Positions 35,440 to 44,939 of a DNA stretch of 64,000 nt are shown here, piece after piece. A program made the translations under genes and the position numbers. Position 1 is the stretch's first letter, and each line of letters begins with the position of its first letter. Origin of the DNA: Hyalangium gracile (lineage in GTDB: Bacteria; Myxococcota; Myxococcia; Myxococcales; Myxococcaceae); contig NZ_JAHXBG010000002.1 in NCBI RefSeq assembly GCF_020103725.1, positions 682,001 through 746,000 of the forward strand, in the 5' to 3' direction. The notes under the pieces were generated by a model. It was not told the origin of the DNA. It worked only from the letters and a program-made list of their open reading frames with translations, and searched no databases.

Positions 35440-37128
35440 ATGGCTCCCTGGAACGCTTCGAAGCATGCCCGCCTCTCCGCGCTCGCCGTCGCCACCCTCC
35501 TGCTGGGCTCGAGGGCCGTGCAGGCACAGGACTCGGGTCCCATCGATCCGGCCCGGCTGTCGCAGAGCGTCAAGGTGCTCGCCTCCGACGAGTTCCTGGG
35601 CCGGGCGCCAGGCGGGCCGGGCGAGAAGAAGACCCTGGAGTACCTCATCCGTCGGTTCCAGGAGGCGGGGCTCGAGCCCGGCGGCGAGAACGGTGGCTGG
35701 ACGCAGAAGGTCCCGCTGATCCGCTTCCAGATGGGAGACAAGCCCACCCTGAGGCTGACCGCTGGCGGCAAGACGACTTCGCCGCGGCAGGGCCAGGAGG
35801 TGATGGTCAACACCCAGCGGCCCGTGAAGCGCGTGAAGATAGACAAGGCCCCGCTGGTGTTCGTCGGCCACGGCGTCTCCGCGGCCGAGCGCGACTGGGA
35901 TGACTTCAAGGGGACCGATCTACGGGGAAAGATCGCCGTCTTCCTGATCAACGATCCCGACTTCGAGGCCAGGGAAGGCGAGGCCGTCCGTGGGAAGTTT
36001 GGCGGACAGGCGGCCACGTACTACGCCCGCTGGACCTACAAGTTCGAGGAAGCAGCCCGGCGTGGCGCCATCGGAGCACTGATCGTCCACGAGACACCGG
36101 GCGCGGGCTATGGCTGGTCCACCGTCATCGCCGGCAACGGACAGAGCTTCGACATCGTCCGGGCCCAGCCAGACAAGGAGAAGGTCCTCATGCAGGGCTG
36201 GCTCCAGCGCGACGCCGCGGTCGCGCTCTTCGCCCGCTCGGGGTTGGACCTCGAGAAGCTGAAGGTCGAGGCGCGCAAGGCCACCTTCACCCCCATTCTC
36301 CTGAAGGGCGCCAGCCTCTCCGCCGACTACGGCCTGACCCATACGCGCGCTGACAGCCACAACGTGATTGGCCGCCTGCCAGGAACGAAGCGCCCCCATG
36401 AGTCGATCATGTACGCCGCCCACTGGGATGCCTATGGGCTGGGGCCGCCGGATGCCTCGGGCGACGAGATCCGCCGCGGCGCCGTGGATGACGCCATCGG
36501 CCTGGCGGGCATGATCGAGATCGCACGTGCCTTCCAGAAGGGGCCTCGGCCCGAGCGCTCGCTCCTCTTCGCCGCCTGGACCGCCGAGGAGCCGGGCCTG
36601 CTCGGCTCGGAGTACTACGGCGCACACCCGCTCCAGCCCCTGGAGACCCTGGTGGCGAACATGACCATGGATGTCCTGCAGACGGCGGGCCCGTCCCGGG
36701 ATGTGGTGCTGGTCGGCCACGGCCAGAACGATCTGGAGGACGAGCTCGTCAAGGCCGCCGCGCGGCAGGGGCGCACCGTGACGCCCGACGCCAGGCCCGA
36801 GCGGGGCCTGTTCTATCGCGCCGACCACTTCTCACTGGCTCGACGCGGTGTGCCAGTGTTGCTGCTCATGGGACTGGGCGGGGGGCATGACCTGGTGAAT
36901 GGAGGCAGGGAGGCTGGCGACCGGTGGGTCGCCGAATACACCGCTCGCTGCTACCACCAGCCCTGCGACGCGTGGAGCGCCGACTGGGATCTGCGCGGTG
37001 CCGCCCAGGATGTGCAGCTGCTCCATGAGATCGGCCGCGAGCTGGCCTCGTCGAGCCGCTGGCCGGAGTGGAAGCCGGGCTCCGAGTTCGACGCGGTGCG
37101 CGACCGCTCGGCTGCCTCGCGGAAGTGA
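35440..37128 (+). CDS. M28-family metallopeptidase (secreted aminopeptidase-like)
   Basis: 562 residues with a Sec signal peptide ending near AVQAQ. A PA-domain insert (residues ~130-240) precedes the catalytic domain. The dizinc ligands are visible in order: His-x-Asp in AAHWDAYG, Asp in GAVDDAIGL, the Glu-Glu pair in WTAEEPGLLGS, an Asp in NMTMDVLQT and His in FYRADHFSLARRG. This is the arrangement of M28 aminopeptidases and glutamate carboxypeptidase-like enzymes, so it should cleave peptides in the periplasm or outside. It probably ends at the nested hairpin at 37170. Confidence 0.93.
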   Translation: MAPWNASKHARLSALAVATLLLGSRAVQAQDSGPIDPARLSQSVKVLASDEFLGRAPGGPGEKKTLEYLIRRFQEAGLEPGGENGGWTQKVPLIRFQMGDKPTLRLTAGGKTTSPRQGQEVMVNTQRPVKRVKIDKAPLVFVGHGVSAAERDWDDFKGTDLRGKIAVFLINDPDFEAREGEAVRGKFGGQAATYYARWTYKFEEAARRGAIGALIVHETPGAGYGWSTVIAGNGQSFDIVRAQPDKEKVLMQGWLQRDAAVALFARSGLDLEKLKVEARKATFTPILLKGASLSADYGLTHTRADSHNVIGRLPGTKRPHESIMYAAHWDAYGLGPPDASGDEIRRGAVDDAIGLAGMIEIARAFQKGPRPERSLLFAAWTAEEPGLLGSEYYGAHPLQPLETLVANMTMDVLQTAGPSRDVVLVGHGQNDLEDELVKAAARQGRTVTPDARPERGLFYRADHFSLARRGVPVLLLMGLGGGHDLVNGGREAGDRWVAEYTARCYHQPCDAWSADWDLRGAAQDVQLLHEIGRELASSSRWPEWKPGSEFDAVRDRSAASRK

Positions 37129-37169
37129 TCGGCGGCACACAGAGCAGGCCATCACTCCACACCAGGACA

Positions 37170-37212
37170 CACCCCGCCCCCGACGCTGGGCGCGTGCCCA
37201 GGTGGCGGGGTG
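37170..37212. terminator. Nested hairpin after the M28 peptidase gene
   Basis: Outer arms CACCCCGCC (37170-37178) and GGCGGGGTG (37204-37212) enclose an inner hairpin CTGGGC-GCGT-GCCCAG (37186-37201). It begins 42 bp after the stop codon. There is no U-tract. It could also form a leader structure of the following methyltransferase. Confidence 0.55.
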
Positions 37213-37346
37213 CGAGGTCTCCATTGGAGTAGGGTTTCGCCGTACCCAGCTTGTCAGCACCCGCGCGAAAGGGGTCTGCTTCGTCTGATCACCGCAGGGC
37301 CCCGAGTCGCCGCGCAGCTCCTCGCTGTCATTGCTCACAACCCCAA

Positions 37347-38447
37347 ATGACCCAGCCTACCCAGCCGATCCAGCCCCCCGCCCCCACTGGAGTGACGACC
37401 CAGGTCATCCAGGAACAGTTCAGCCCTACCCTCCCGCCCCACTTCCTGCTCGCCAATACGGTGAGCGGCGCCCTGCTCCTGAGCAAGCACGTGTGGCTCT
37501 CCGCGGAGCTGGGGATCGCCGATCACCTCGCTCAGGGGCCGCGGCACATCGACGAGCTGGCCGCCGCCACGGCAACCCACGCCGGCTCGCTGTACCGGGT
37601 GCTCCGCGCGCTCGCATCGATGGGCATCTTCGCCATGGATGAGAAGCAGGTCTTCCGCAACAACCCGCTGTCCGAGTACCTCCGCTCGGATGCGCCCAAC
37701 TCGATGCGCTCGTATGTGCGGTACTTCGGAGGCCCGTGGATCTCGGAGGTCTACAGCCGCTCGATCGAGTCGGTGAAGACGGGCAAGCCGGTCCACGAGC
37801 TCATCGACCATGCGAACGTCTTCGAGGTGCTCTCGAAGAAGCCGGAGCTCGGCAGGCTGTTCACCGAGGCGATGACGGGCCTGGCGCCCTTCCCCGACTT
37901 CGCGCTCCTGAAGTCCTATGACTTCGCGGGCGTCCGCACCCTGGTGGACGTGGCGGGAGGCCAGGGCACCCTGCTGGCGAAGATCCTCCAGGCCCATCCA
38001 GGGCTCCAGGGCACGCTCTTCGATCTGCCCAGCGTCATCCAGCAGGCACGCGAGCTGGGGCTCCTGAAGGAGCAGGAGCGCGCGGGTCGCGCGGAGCTCG
38101 TCGGCGGCAGCTTCTTCGAGGCGCTTCCACCCGGGCGGGACGCGTACCTCTTCAAGCAGATCTGCCACAACTGGTCCGACGAGGACGTGGTCCGGATGCT
38201 CAAGGTGGCGCGGACCGCCGCGGGCGGGCCCGGCAAGAAGCTGCTGATCCTCGAGATGATCATCGATCCGTCCCCGGACAAGGGCATGGTGAGCAAGGTG
38301 ACGGACATGATCATGCTGGTCCAGTTCGGTGGGCGCGAGCGCACGCCTCAGGAGTTCGGCGCGCTCTTCGAGGCGGCCGGCTTCAAGCTGAACCGCACGA
38401 TCCCGACGCCCACGCCCTACGCCATCGTCGAGGGCGTGTCCGTCTGA
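37347..38447 (+). CDS. O-methyltransferase, acetylserotonin/plant-OMT type
   Basis: 366 residues from the ATG reading MTQPTQPIQ. An N-terminal dimerisation/winged-helix domain (HVWLSAELGIADHLAQGPRH, ATHAGSLYRVLRAL) is followed by the Rossmann fold with SAM motif VDVAGGQGTLLA, motif II TLFDLPSVI, and KQICHNWSDEDVVRML. The HNWSDED segment carries the usual catalytic His of this family (plant-OMT, polyketide-tailoring enzymes such as carminomycin OMT). It probably methylates a phenolic hydroxyl on a small molecule. No biosynthetic core genes surround it, so the substrate is open. Upstream in-frame codons from 37251 look like leader. Confidence 0.9.
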   Translation: MTQPTQPIQPPAPTGVTTQVIQEQFSPTLPPHFLLANTVSGALLLSKHVWLSAELGIADHLAQGPRHIDELAAATATHAGSLYRVLRALASMGIFAMDEKQVFRNNPLSEYLRSDAPNSMRSYVRYFGGPWISEVYSRSIESVKTGKPVHELIDHANVFEVLSKKPELGRLFTEAMTGLAPFPDFALLKSYDFAGVRTLVDVAGGQGTLLAKILQAHPGLQGTLFDLPSVIQQARELGLLKEQERAGRAELVGGSFFEALPPGRDAYLFKQICHNWSDEDVVRMLKVARTAAGGPGKKLLILEMIIDPSPDKGMVSKVTDMIMLVQFGGRERTPQEFGALFEAAGFKLNRTIPTPTPYAIVEGVSV

Positions 38448-38598
38448 CGGCGGCCCCCGCTACAGGAGCCCCTTCGGAGGCAGATGGTGAAGTGGCCGGC
38501 GGAGACCTTCATCGCTTCCTTGAAAAGCTCGAGGGTCGTGTAGCGTGCCAGGGCAGGCGCCTTTCTTCCCACTCTACGAACAACCTCCCGGAGAACCC

Positions 38599-39432
38599 AT
38601 GGAGACGAAGCAGGCAACGGGCCCCACTTCCCACGCACAGGGAGGAGAGTCCACGCTGGCTCCCGGACTCCGTCAGGTGCTCATCACGGGAGGAGGAAGA
38701 GGCATCGGGCAGGCCGTGGCCGAAGCACTCCTGCGGGCGGGCGGGCGCGTGGTCGTCACGGGCCGGCGCGTGGAACGGCTGGAGGCGCTCGCCTCCGCCT
38801 GGCCGGGACGCGCCTTCGCCCTGCCCTGCGATCTCACCTCGCCCACCGCGCGCACGGGGCTCGTCGCTCGCGCGAGGGATCTGCTGGGAGGGCTCGACGG
38901 GTTCGTCGCCTCGGCGGGGGTCGTCTCCCATCAGCCCCTGGGCCACATCGACGAGAGCGCCCTGCGCGAGCAGCTCGAGGTGAACCTCGTGGCGCCGCTG
39001 CGCCTGGGCGAGGAAGCCCTCTCCGTGCTCGAGCCCGGCGGGGGCATGGTCTTCATCTCCTCCAACGTGGCCCACCGCCCCATCGATACGACGGCCGTCT
39101 ACAGCGCGTCCAAGGCGGGTGTCCTGAGCGTGATGAAGTCCCTGGCCATGGCCGGTGCGCCTCGCCGCATCCGCGCCAACGCCGTGAGCCCTGGCGCGGT
39201 GGACACCGACATGGTCCGCGAACTCCGGCTCCCACCGGGAGCCCCCGAGCCCTCTCCGGCCGAGCGGGAGGCGCTGCTCGAGCGCCAGCTGAGCTCGCTC
39301 CACCAGTTGCACCCGCTGGGCCGCATGGGGACCCCGGCGGACGTGGTGCAGGCCGTCCTGCACCTGCTGCAGGCCCCCTGGACGACAGGCTCCGAGCTCG
39401 TGGTGGACGGAGGGCTCCTGCTGCGCGGGTGA
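38599..39432 (+). CDS. Short-chain dehydrogenase/reductase (SDR)
   Basis: 277 residues from an ATG with GGAGAACCC upstream; an in-frame GTG at 38545 is less likely. It is a classical SDR: cofactor loop TGGGRGIGQ, NAG-like motif VASAGVV, catalytic Ser in FISSNVAH, Tyr and Lys in YSASKAG and C-terminal VVDGGLLLRG. Arg after the first beta-strand (VVTGRRVERL) suggests NADPH. It is followed at 51 bp by a folE fragment on the same strand, which raises the thought of a pteridine reductase, but nothing in the sequence proves it. Confidence 0.9.
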   Translation: METKQATGPTSHAQGGESTLAPGLRQVLITGGGRGIGQAVAEALLRAGGRVVVTGRRVERLEALASAWPGRAFALPCDLTSPTARTGLVARARDLLGGLDGFVASAGVVSHQPLGHIDESALREQLEVNLVAPLRLGEEALSVLEPGGGMVFISSNVAHRPIDTTAVYSASKAGVLSVMKSLAMAGAPRRIRANAVSPGAVDTDMVRELRLPPGAPEPSPAEREALLERQLSSLHQLHPLGRMGTPADVVQAVLHLLQAPWTTGSELVVDGGLLLRG

Positions 39433-39483
39433 CCTGGAAGGTCGGCATAGGCAGTGCGGCGCACGGATGGTATGGCAGGCGCC

Positions 39484-39774
39484 ATGAAGGACGTTTCCCC
39501 AGGGGAGCAGGCGCCGTCGGCCTCGCGGGACACCGCCACGGGTTCCCGAGACCTGAGCGCCGCCAGCACGGAGGAGCTGATTCGCGAGCTGCTCCTGCGG
39601 CTCGGAGAGGATCCCTCCCGCGAGGGCCTGGCCCGGACACCGGAGCGCGTGCGCAAGAGCCTGCAGTGGCTCACGTCCGGCAGCATGCTCCAGCCCGCCG
39701 TGGTCGTCGGCGAGGCCATCTTCCAGTCGGACAGGCAGCGGCGCGAGGAGCTCCTGCGGCTGGTCCGCCCCTGA
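39484..39774 (+). pseudogene. folE: 3'-truncated GTP cyclohydrolase I fragment
   Basis: 96 residues. The segment ELIRELLLRLGEDPSREGL, then TPERVRKSLQWLTSG, matches the N-terminal helices of FolE closely. Translation stops right before the region where FolE has its zinc/catalytic motif (SLCEHH), so all catalytic residues (zinc Cys, His, Cys) are missing. FolE is normally 180-220 residues. The stop is only 9 bp from the stop of the convergent lipoprotein gene. I read it as a remnant truncated by rearrangement. A retained small regulatory protein is a weaker option. A complete folE presumably exists elsewhere in the genome. Confidence 0.7.
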
Positions 39775-39782
39775 CGCTGGGG

Positions 39783-40448
39783 CTACTGGGGACAGGGCCT
39801 CATCTCGAGCTGCCACTCTCCCTGGACGCAGACTCCGCCCAGGCCGCAGCAGGCCGGACCGCAGGACACCCCGTCGGGCTCGCAGGGTCCGCCCTGCCGG
39901 AAGCCTCCCAGCACACAGGCCGCGGGCCCGGGCGGCTCGCAGCGGTACGTCGGAGGCGCCGGAGGTGGAAGCGCGCGCGCCACGCCGCTGCACTCCGGCT
40001 GGACGGGATCGGCGCGGTAGGCGCAGGCCACTCCCTCGGGATAGATGCAGACGATGCCAGAGCGCGCCGAGACGCCCTCGGGCGCCGCTCCGGCCTGCCG
40101 CGGACACACGCCCTCGAACTGGGACGAGCAGCTTCCCCGGGCTCGCGCGTACCACTGGCCGAGGTAGCACTCCCAGATGGCGCCGCACTCCGGCGTGTCG
40201 GCGTAGGTGCAGCGCAGCCCGTTCGCCTTGCACGAGCCCAGCTCGATGGGAGGCACGGAGGGGCACCCCTCCGCCACGGGCGTCGCCGGGCTCACGGCCT
40301 CCGTCTCTGGGGCCGTCGCGTCGGCGCCCGTGGCGGCGGGAGCAGGCACCGGGGCGGGAGCGCGGGGCTGCGGAAGGGGCGTCGACCTGGGGGACGCGCA
40401 CCCCAGGGACACGACCATCGCCACGGCGGCCCACCTCCCGAAGCTCAT
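39783..40448 (-). CDS. Cys-rich lipoprotein, last gene of the efflux operon
   Basis: 221 residues. The signal MSFGRWAAVAMVVSLGC ends in the lipobox SLGC (Cys17). An Ala/Pro/Thr-rich tether to about residue 60 is followed by a Cys-rich part (CKANGLRCTYADTPEC, CEPDGVSCGPACCGLGG) that should form several disulfides. I recognise no enzyme. Its ATG overlaps the stop of the second permease gene (ATGA), so it is translated with the pump. It may be a surface or periplasmic accessory protein. The repeated pattern of short Cys-bounded segments resembles other myxobacterial lipoproteins with roughly equal Cys-rich units. Confidence 0.8.
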   Translation of the reverse strand: MSFGRWAAVAMVVSLGCASPRSTPLPQPRAPAPVPAPAATGADATAPETEAVSPATPVAEGCPSVPPIELGSCKANGLRCTYADTPECGAIWECYLGQWYARARGSCSSQFEGVCPRQAGAAPEGVSARSGIVCIYPEGVACAYRADPVQPECSGVARALPPPAPPTYRCEPPGPAACVLGGFRQGGPCEPDGVSCGPACCGLGGVCVQGEWQLEMRPCPQ

Positions 40449-41674
40449 TCCGAGCGCATCGCCTCCACGGGATCCAGCTTCGCGGCGCGGTAGGCCGGAT
40501 AGATGCCGAAGATGAGGCCCACGCCGGAGCTCATCCCCAGCGACAGCGCCACGGCCCACGGAGGCACCACCGTGGGGAAGCCCAGCATCCACCGCCCCAG
40601 GAACGCCAGGCCGAAGCCCACCGCCACCCCGATGGCTCCGCCCACCAGCGCCAGCATGATCGCCTCGGTGGCGAACTGCCCCAGGATGCGCCGCTTGCGT
40701 GCCCCCAGCGCCTTGCGGATGCCGATCTCCTTGGTCCGCTCCGTCACCGACACCAACATGATGTTCAGGATGCCGATGCCGCCCACCACCAGCGACAGCA
40801 GGCACACACCGAAGCCCGCGATGGTGATGACCTGCGAGAGCTGGTTGAAGGACTGCGTCATCGACTCATTGGTGACGACCTCGAAGTTGTTCTCCTCCTG
40901 GGGCCCCACCTCGCGCCGGCGCCGCAGCAGGTTCGACACCTCATCCTGCGCCTTGTCCACCAGCGTGGGCTCGAGCGCCTGGATGTTGAGATCCAGCGAG
41001 CGGTTCTTCCCATAGAGGGGCTGGAACGTACGCAGCGGCATGATGACCAGGTTGTCCATGCTCATCATCCCCAGGAAGCTGCCGCGCCGCTGCAGCACCC
41101 CGATGACGGTGAAGCTCCGCCCCTTGATGCGGATCTCGTGGTTGAGCGGATTCGCACCGGGGAAGAGCGCCTCGGACACGTCCACGCCCACCACGGCCAC
41201 GTTGCGCCCGTCCACCGCCTCCGTCTCCGTGAAGAAGCGCCCGGAAGCAAGGGTGACGCCGCTGGTCTCCGGGTACTCGGGCGTAGCTCCGACGACACGC
41301 ACCGAGGGCCGCGTCTCCTCGTTGGAGGTGGCCACCTTCTGGCCGCCCTCGTCATCCGCGGGGCCGACAGCCCCCACCGAAGGGCACGACTCCTGGATGG
41401 CGCGCGCGTCGTCCAGCGTCAGGTTCGGTCGCCGGGCGTACTTCGCCCAGTTGAAGCGCCCGAACCCCGAGGGCCACTTGGTGGCCATGAACGTGTTGGC
41501 CCCCAGCTGGGACAGATCGCGGTTCACCTTGATGCGCAGGCCCTCGATGAGCGCCATCATCGTGATGACCGTGGTGACGCCGATGACGATGCCCAGCAGC
41601 GTCAGCAGGGAGCGCAGCGGGTTGCCCAGGAACGTCCCGAAGGCCAGCCGGAGGTTGTCGATGAAGGCTCGCAT
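40445..41674 (-). CDS. MacB-type ABC transporter permease 2
   Basis: 409 residues. One N-terminal transmembrane helix (LLTLLGIVIGVTTVITMMAL) is followed by a ~230-residue periplasmic MacB_PCD domain. Three C-terminal helices carry the FtsX domain with VGGIGILNIMLVSV, ERTKEIGIRKALGA and YPAYRAAKLDPVEAMRSE. The ATPase is separate rather than fused. These permeases work as mechanotransducers, driving substrates from periplasm to TolC. The gene starts 12 bp after its sister permease, with which it shares the same layout but clearly different sequence; the two probably form a heterodimer. Confidence 0.93.
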   Translation of the reverse strand: MRAFIDNLRLAFGTFLGNPLRSLLTLLGIVIGVTTVITMMALIEGLRIKVNRDLSQLGANTFMATKWPSGFGRFNWAKYARRPNLTLDDARAIQESCPSVGAVGPADDEGGQKVATSNEETRPSVRVVGATPEYPETSGVTLASGRFFTETEAVDGRNVAVVGVDVSEALFPGANPLNHEIRIKGRSFTVIGVLQRRGSFLGMMSMDNLVIMPLRTFQPLYGKNRSLDLNIQALEPTLVDKAQDEVSNLLRRRREVGPQEENNFEVVTNESMTQSFNQLSQVITIAGFGVCLLSLVVGGIGILNIMLVSVTERTKEIGIRKALGARKRRILGQFATEAIMLALVGGAIGVAVGFGLAFLGRWMLGFPTVVPPWAVALSLGMSSGVGLIFGIYPAYRAAKLDPVEAMRSE

Positions 41675-41686
41675 AGAGTCCGCCGC

Positions 41687-42916
41687 TCACTCGTAGCGGA
41701 GCGCCTCCACCGGATCGAGGTTCGCCGCGCGCGCGGCCGGCCAGATGCCGAACAGCAGCCCCACCACCGCCGCGAAGCCCACGCCGCCCACCACGGTGAG
41801 CACCTGCACGTCCGCCGCCAGCGGGGTGATGAGCGACACCACCTTGGCCAGGCCCAGGCCCACCAGGGTGCCCAGCGCCCCGCCCACCGCGGACACGGCC
41901 GAGGCCTCCATGAGGAACTGGACGACGATGGTCCGCTTGCGCGCCCCCAGCGCCCGGCGGATGCCGATCTCGCGCGTCCGCTCGCGCACGGACACGAGCA
42001 TGATGTTCATGATGCCGATACCACCCACCAGCAGGGTGATGAGGCCCACGCCCACCGCCACGCCGTAGAGCGCGCCGGTGAGCTGCTGATAGGTGTTGGC
42101 CAGCATCTCCGGCCGGTTGATGGCGAAGTCGTCCGGCTCGCCGGGGGGCGTGCCTCGCAGGCGCCGCATGATGCCCACGAGCTGATCCTCCGCCTTCTTC
42201 ACGTCCTCCGCGCTGGTCACCGCCATGGAGATGCTGAAGGGGCGCTGCTTGCCGAACACCGCGTAGAACGTCTTGAAGGGCAGCATCACGACGAGATCCT
42301 GGTTGTTGTCCAGGAGCTTGCCCTTGCGCGACAGCGTGCCCACCACCTGGAAGGGCCGGTTCTCGATGCGGATCGTCTGCCCGATGGGGCTGATGTTGGG
42401 GAAGAGCCCCGAGGCCACGTCCGCGCCGAGCACCGCCACGGGGCGAGTCGTCTCGTCATCCGCCTCGGTGATGAAGCGGCCCTGGACCACCTCATAGCCG
42501 GAGATGACCAGGTACTCGCTCTTCACCCCGTTGACGCCCACGGTGGACAGCTGCTCCGAGCCGTGGGCCACGTCCGCCGCGCGCCCCACGATGGGCGAGA
42601 TGGCGGTGACATAGCTGGACTGGGCGCGGATCTGCTCCACCTGCGGCAGGGTGAAGTTCTTGCGGTTGCGGTACACCCACCAGTCACCGCTCATCACCCA
42701 GGGGAACTTGGACACGAAGAGGGTGTTGGCGCCGATGGTGGCCAGCTGCTTGTCGAAGGAGGAGTTGAGCCCCTGGATGATGCCGACGATGGCCAGCAGC
42801 GTGGCCACGCCGATGCCGATGCCCACCGTGGTGAGCACGGTGCGCATCCGGTTGGCCCTCAGGGAGAAGAGCGCGATGCGCGCGCCCTCCAGCACGTCCA
42901 CGCGGAAGACGCTCAT
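41687..42916 (-). CDS. MacB-type ABC transporter permease 1
   Basis: 409 residues, same fold as permease 2: N-terminal helix ([20 protein letters not shown]), periplasmic MacB_PCD, and FtsX helices with [30 protein letters not shown] and [18 protein letters not shown]. The ATG overlaps the ATPase stop by 4 bp. Having two permease genes with one ATPase gene suggests an asymmetric pump, unlike E. coli MacB, which is a homodimer with fused ATPase. Confidence 0.93.
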   Translation of the reverse strand: MSVFRVDVLEGARIALFSLRANRMRTVLTTVGIGIGVATLLAIVGIIQGLNSSFDKQLATIGANTLFVSKFPWVMSGDWWVYRNRKNFTLPQVEQIRAQSSYVTAISPIVGRAADVAHGSEQLSTVGVNGVKSEYLVISGYEVVQGRFITEADDETTRPVAVLGADVASGLFPNISPIGQTIRIENRPFQVVGTLSRKGKLLDNNQDLVVMLPFKTFYAVFGKQRPFSISMAVTSAEDVKKAEDQLVGIMRRLRGTPPGEPDDFAINRPEMLANTYQQLTGALYGVAVGVGLITLLVGGIGIMNIMLVSVRERTREIGIRRALGARKRTIVVQFLMEASAVSAVGGALGTLVGLGLAKVVSLITPLAADVQVLTVVGGVGFAAVVGLLFGIWPAARAANLDPVEALRYE

Positions 42917-43677
42917 GCCCCACCCGCCGCCTGCGCCAGGGGCAGCCCGTGAATGGCCATCGCAACCTCGCGGCCGGGCCCGTCCGCCACCACCTGCCCG
43001 TCGCTCAGGCGCACCGCGCGCGGGCAGCGCGCCGCCAGCCTGGGCTCGTGCGTCACCAGCACCAGCGTGTGCCCCGCCCGGTGCAGCTCCTCGAAGAGCT
43101 TGACGATCTCCTCGCCCGTGGCCGAATCCAGGTTGCCCGTGGGCTCGTCCGCCAGGAGCATGGAGGGCTCGGCCACCAGCGCCCGGGCGATGGCCACGCG
43201 CTGGCGCTGACCGCCGGACAGCTCGTTGGGCCGGTGGTGCATGCGGTGGCCCAGGCCCACCTTCTCCAGCGCCGCCCTCGCCTTCTCGCGGCGCTCGCGC
43301 GCCGGCGTCCCGCGGTACACCAGCGGCAGCTCCACGTTGGCCTGCGCCGTCTCCTTCGGCAGCAGCTGGAAGGTCTGGAAGATGAAGCCGATCTCCTTGT
43401 TGCGGATGACCGCCAGCTCGTCATCGCTCATGCGCGAGACGTCCTTGCCGTTGAGGAAGTAGCGGCCGCTGCTGGGCGTGTCCAGGCACCCCAGGATGTT
43501 CATCAGGGTCGTCTTCCCCGAGCCGGACTGGCCGATGATGGCCACCCACTCGCCCTTGGCGATGCCGAAGGAGACGCCGCGCAGCGCCCGCACCTCCTCA
43601 CCGCCCACGCTGAAGACGCGGGTGATGTCATGGAGCTGGATGAGCCGGCCGTCGCCGACAGCACTCTCCGTCGTCAC
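42913..43677 (-). CDS. ABC transporter ATPase, LolD/MacB type
   Basis: 254 residues from a GTG (GTGA) that overlaps the adaptor gene's stop. It shows Walker [10 protein letters not shown]-loop [10 protein letters not shown], signature [15 protein letters not shown], Walker [13 protein letters not shown] and a switch His in [11 protein letters not shown]. The DEPTGNLD form is the hallmark of the LolD/MacB/FtsE group. It powers the two permeases encoded next. A short C-terminal tail of about 20 residues (ATPase-typical [12 protein letters not shown]) precedes the overlap. Confidence 0.95.
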   Translation of the reverse strand: MTTESAVGDGRLIQLHDITRVFSVGGEEVRALRGVSFGIAKGEWVAIIGQSGSGKTTLMNILGCLDTPSSGRYFLNGKDVSRMSDDELAVIRNKEIGFIFQTFQLLPKETAQANVELPLVYRGTPARERREKARAALEKVGLGHRMHHRPNELSGGQRQRVAIARALVAEPSMLLADEPTGNLDSATGEEIVKLFEELHRAGHTLVLVTHEPRLAARCPRAVRLSDGQVVADGPGREVAMAIHGLPLAQAAGGA

Positions 43678-44939
43678 GACTTGCCCCCACCCTTCATTCC
43701 CCCGGGGCCGCCCGGCTTGGGCTCGCTGACGGTGGCGCCGTGGCTCAGCTCCTTGGAGAGCGTGCGGTAGGGGCCCTCGACGATGCGGTCCCCGTCCTGC
43801 AGGCCCTCGAGGATCTCCAGCTCCGTGTCCGAGGCGATGCCGGTGCGCACGCGGCGCACCTGCGCCTTGTTGTCCGCGTCCACCACGAAGACGACCTTGG
43901 CCAGCGACTCCGTCTTGCGCTTCACCGTGAGCCCGCCCTCCACGGGCGGCTTGTAGTCCGGCAGCGTCTTCTCCGAGCGCACCGTCACCGCCTGGATGGG
44001 GACCAGCACCGCGTCGTTGTGCGTCTCCGAGGAGATGCGCACCTCCGCGCTCATGCCCGGGAGCACGCCGGGGGGCCGCGAGTCCAGCGCCACGGTGACG
44101 GGGAACGTCGTCACCTCCGCCTCCGTGCCCGGGTTCTTGATGAGGGCCTTCTGGGCGATCTCCACCACCGAGCCCTGGAAGGTGTCGCCCTCCAGCGCGT
44201 CCACGGCGACCTCGGCGGGCTGGCCGGGCTTGAGGTGCACCACCTCGTGCTCGCCCACCTCGATCCTCACCTCCATGGCGCTCAGCGCGGCGATGGTCAT
44301 CACCACGTCCTCGGAGAAGTCCGAGCCACGCACGCGCTCACCCACCTCGCGAGACAGCTCGATGACGTTGCCGTCGATGGGCGAGGTGAGGGTGGTGTTG
44401 GCCAGGTTGCTGGCCGCCTCGTCGTAGACGGCGGAGGCCTGCGCGTAGCGCTGCCGGGCCGCGGCCACGCGCGCCTCGGCGGTGTCCCTGGCGGCCTTGA
44501 TCTGCTCCAGCTCCGCGGCGGACGCCAGCCCCTTGGCCACCAGCCCCTCGACGCGGCCGTACTCGGCGGCGCTGCGCTGGGCCTCCACCTCGGAGACCTG
44601 GACCTCCGCCTTCGCGGCGCTCTGCGCGGCGCGCGCCTGGTTCACCGAGGCCTCGAAGCGCCGGCGATCGATCTTCCCCAGCACCTGCCCCTTCGTCACC
44701 CGATCGCCATCCTTCACCATCAGCGCCACCAGGTCGCCAGAGAGGTTGGAGGAGATCTTCACGGTGGTGGCCGCCTGCACCTTGCCCGCGCCGGTGATGG
44801 TGCGGGTGATGGTGCCCTTGCGGGCCTTGGACACCTGGACCTCGACCGTCGGCGGAGGCCGATCCTTCAGCCCGCCCGCCGTGATGGCCGCTGCCCCCAG
44901 GAACAGCACGCCAGCGATGACTGCCTTCCACCACTTCAT
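43674..44939 (-). CDS. MacA-like periplasmic adaptor
   Basis: 421 residues. An N-terminal membrane anchor ([18 protein letters not shown]) is followed by barrel-sandwich halves ([34 protein letters not shown]), a coiled hairpin of ~100 residues rich in Ala/Glu, a beta-barrel and the membrane-proximal domain ([24 protein letters not shown]). It ends in a Gly/Lys-rich tail ([10 protein letters not shown]). This is the MacA/HlyD_D23 layout. It should bridge the ABC pump and TolC-like protein. ATGA overlap with the TolC gene upstream. Confidence 0.93.
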   Translation of the reverse strand: MKWWKAVIAGVLFLGAAAITAGGLKDRPPPTVEVQVSKARKGTITRTITGAGKVQAATTVKISSNLSGDLVALMVKDGDRVTKGQVLGKIDRRRFEASVNQARAAQSAAKAEVQVSEVEAQRSAAEYGRVEGLVAKGLASAAELEQIKAARDTAEARVAAARQRYAQASAVYDEAASNLANTTLTSPIDGNVIELSREVGERVRGSDFSEDVVMTIAALSAMEVRIEVGEHEVVHLKPGQPAEVAVDALEGDTFQGSVVEIAQKALIKNPGTEAEVTTFPVTVALDSRPPGVLPGMSAEVRISSETHNDAVLVPIQAVTVRSEKTLPDYKPPVEGGLTVKRKTESLAKVVFVVDADNKAQVRRVRTGIASDTELEILEGLQDGDRIVEGPYRTLSKELSHGATVSEPKPGGPGGMKGGGKS

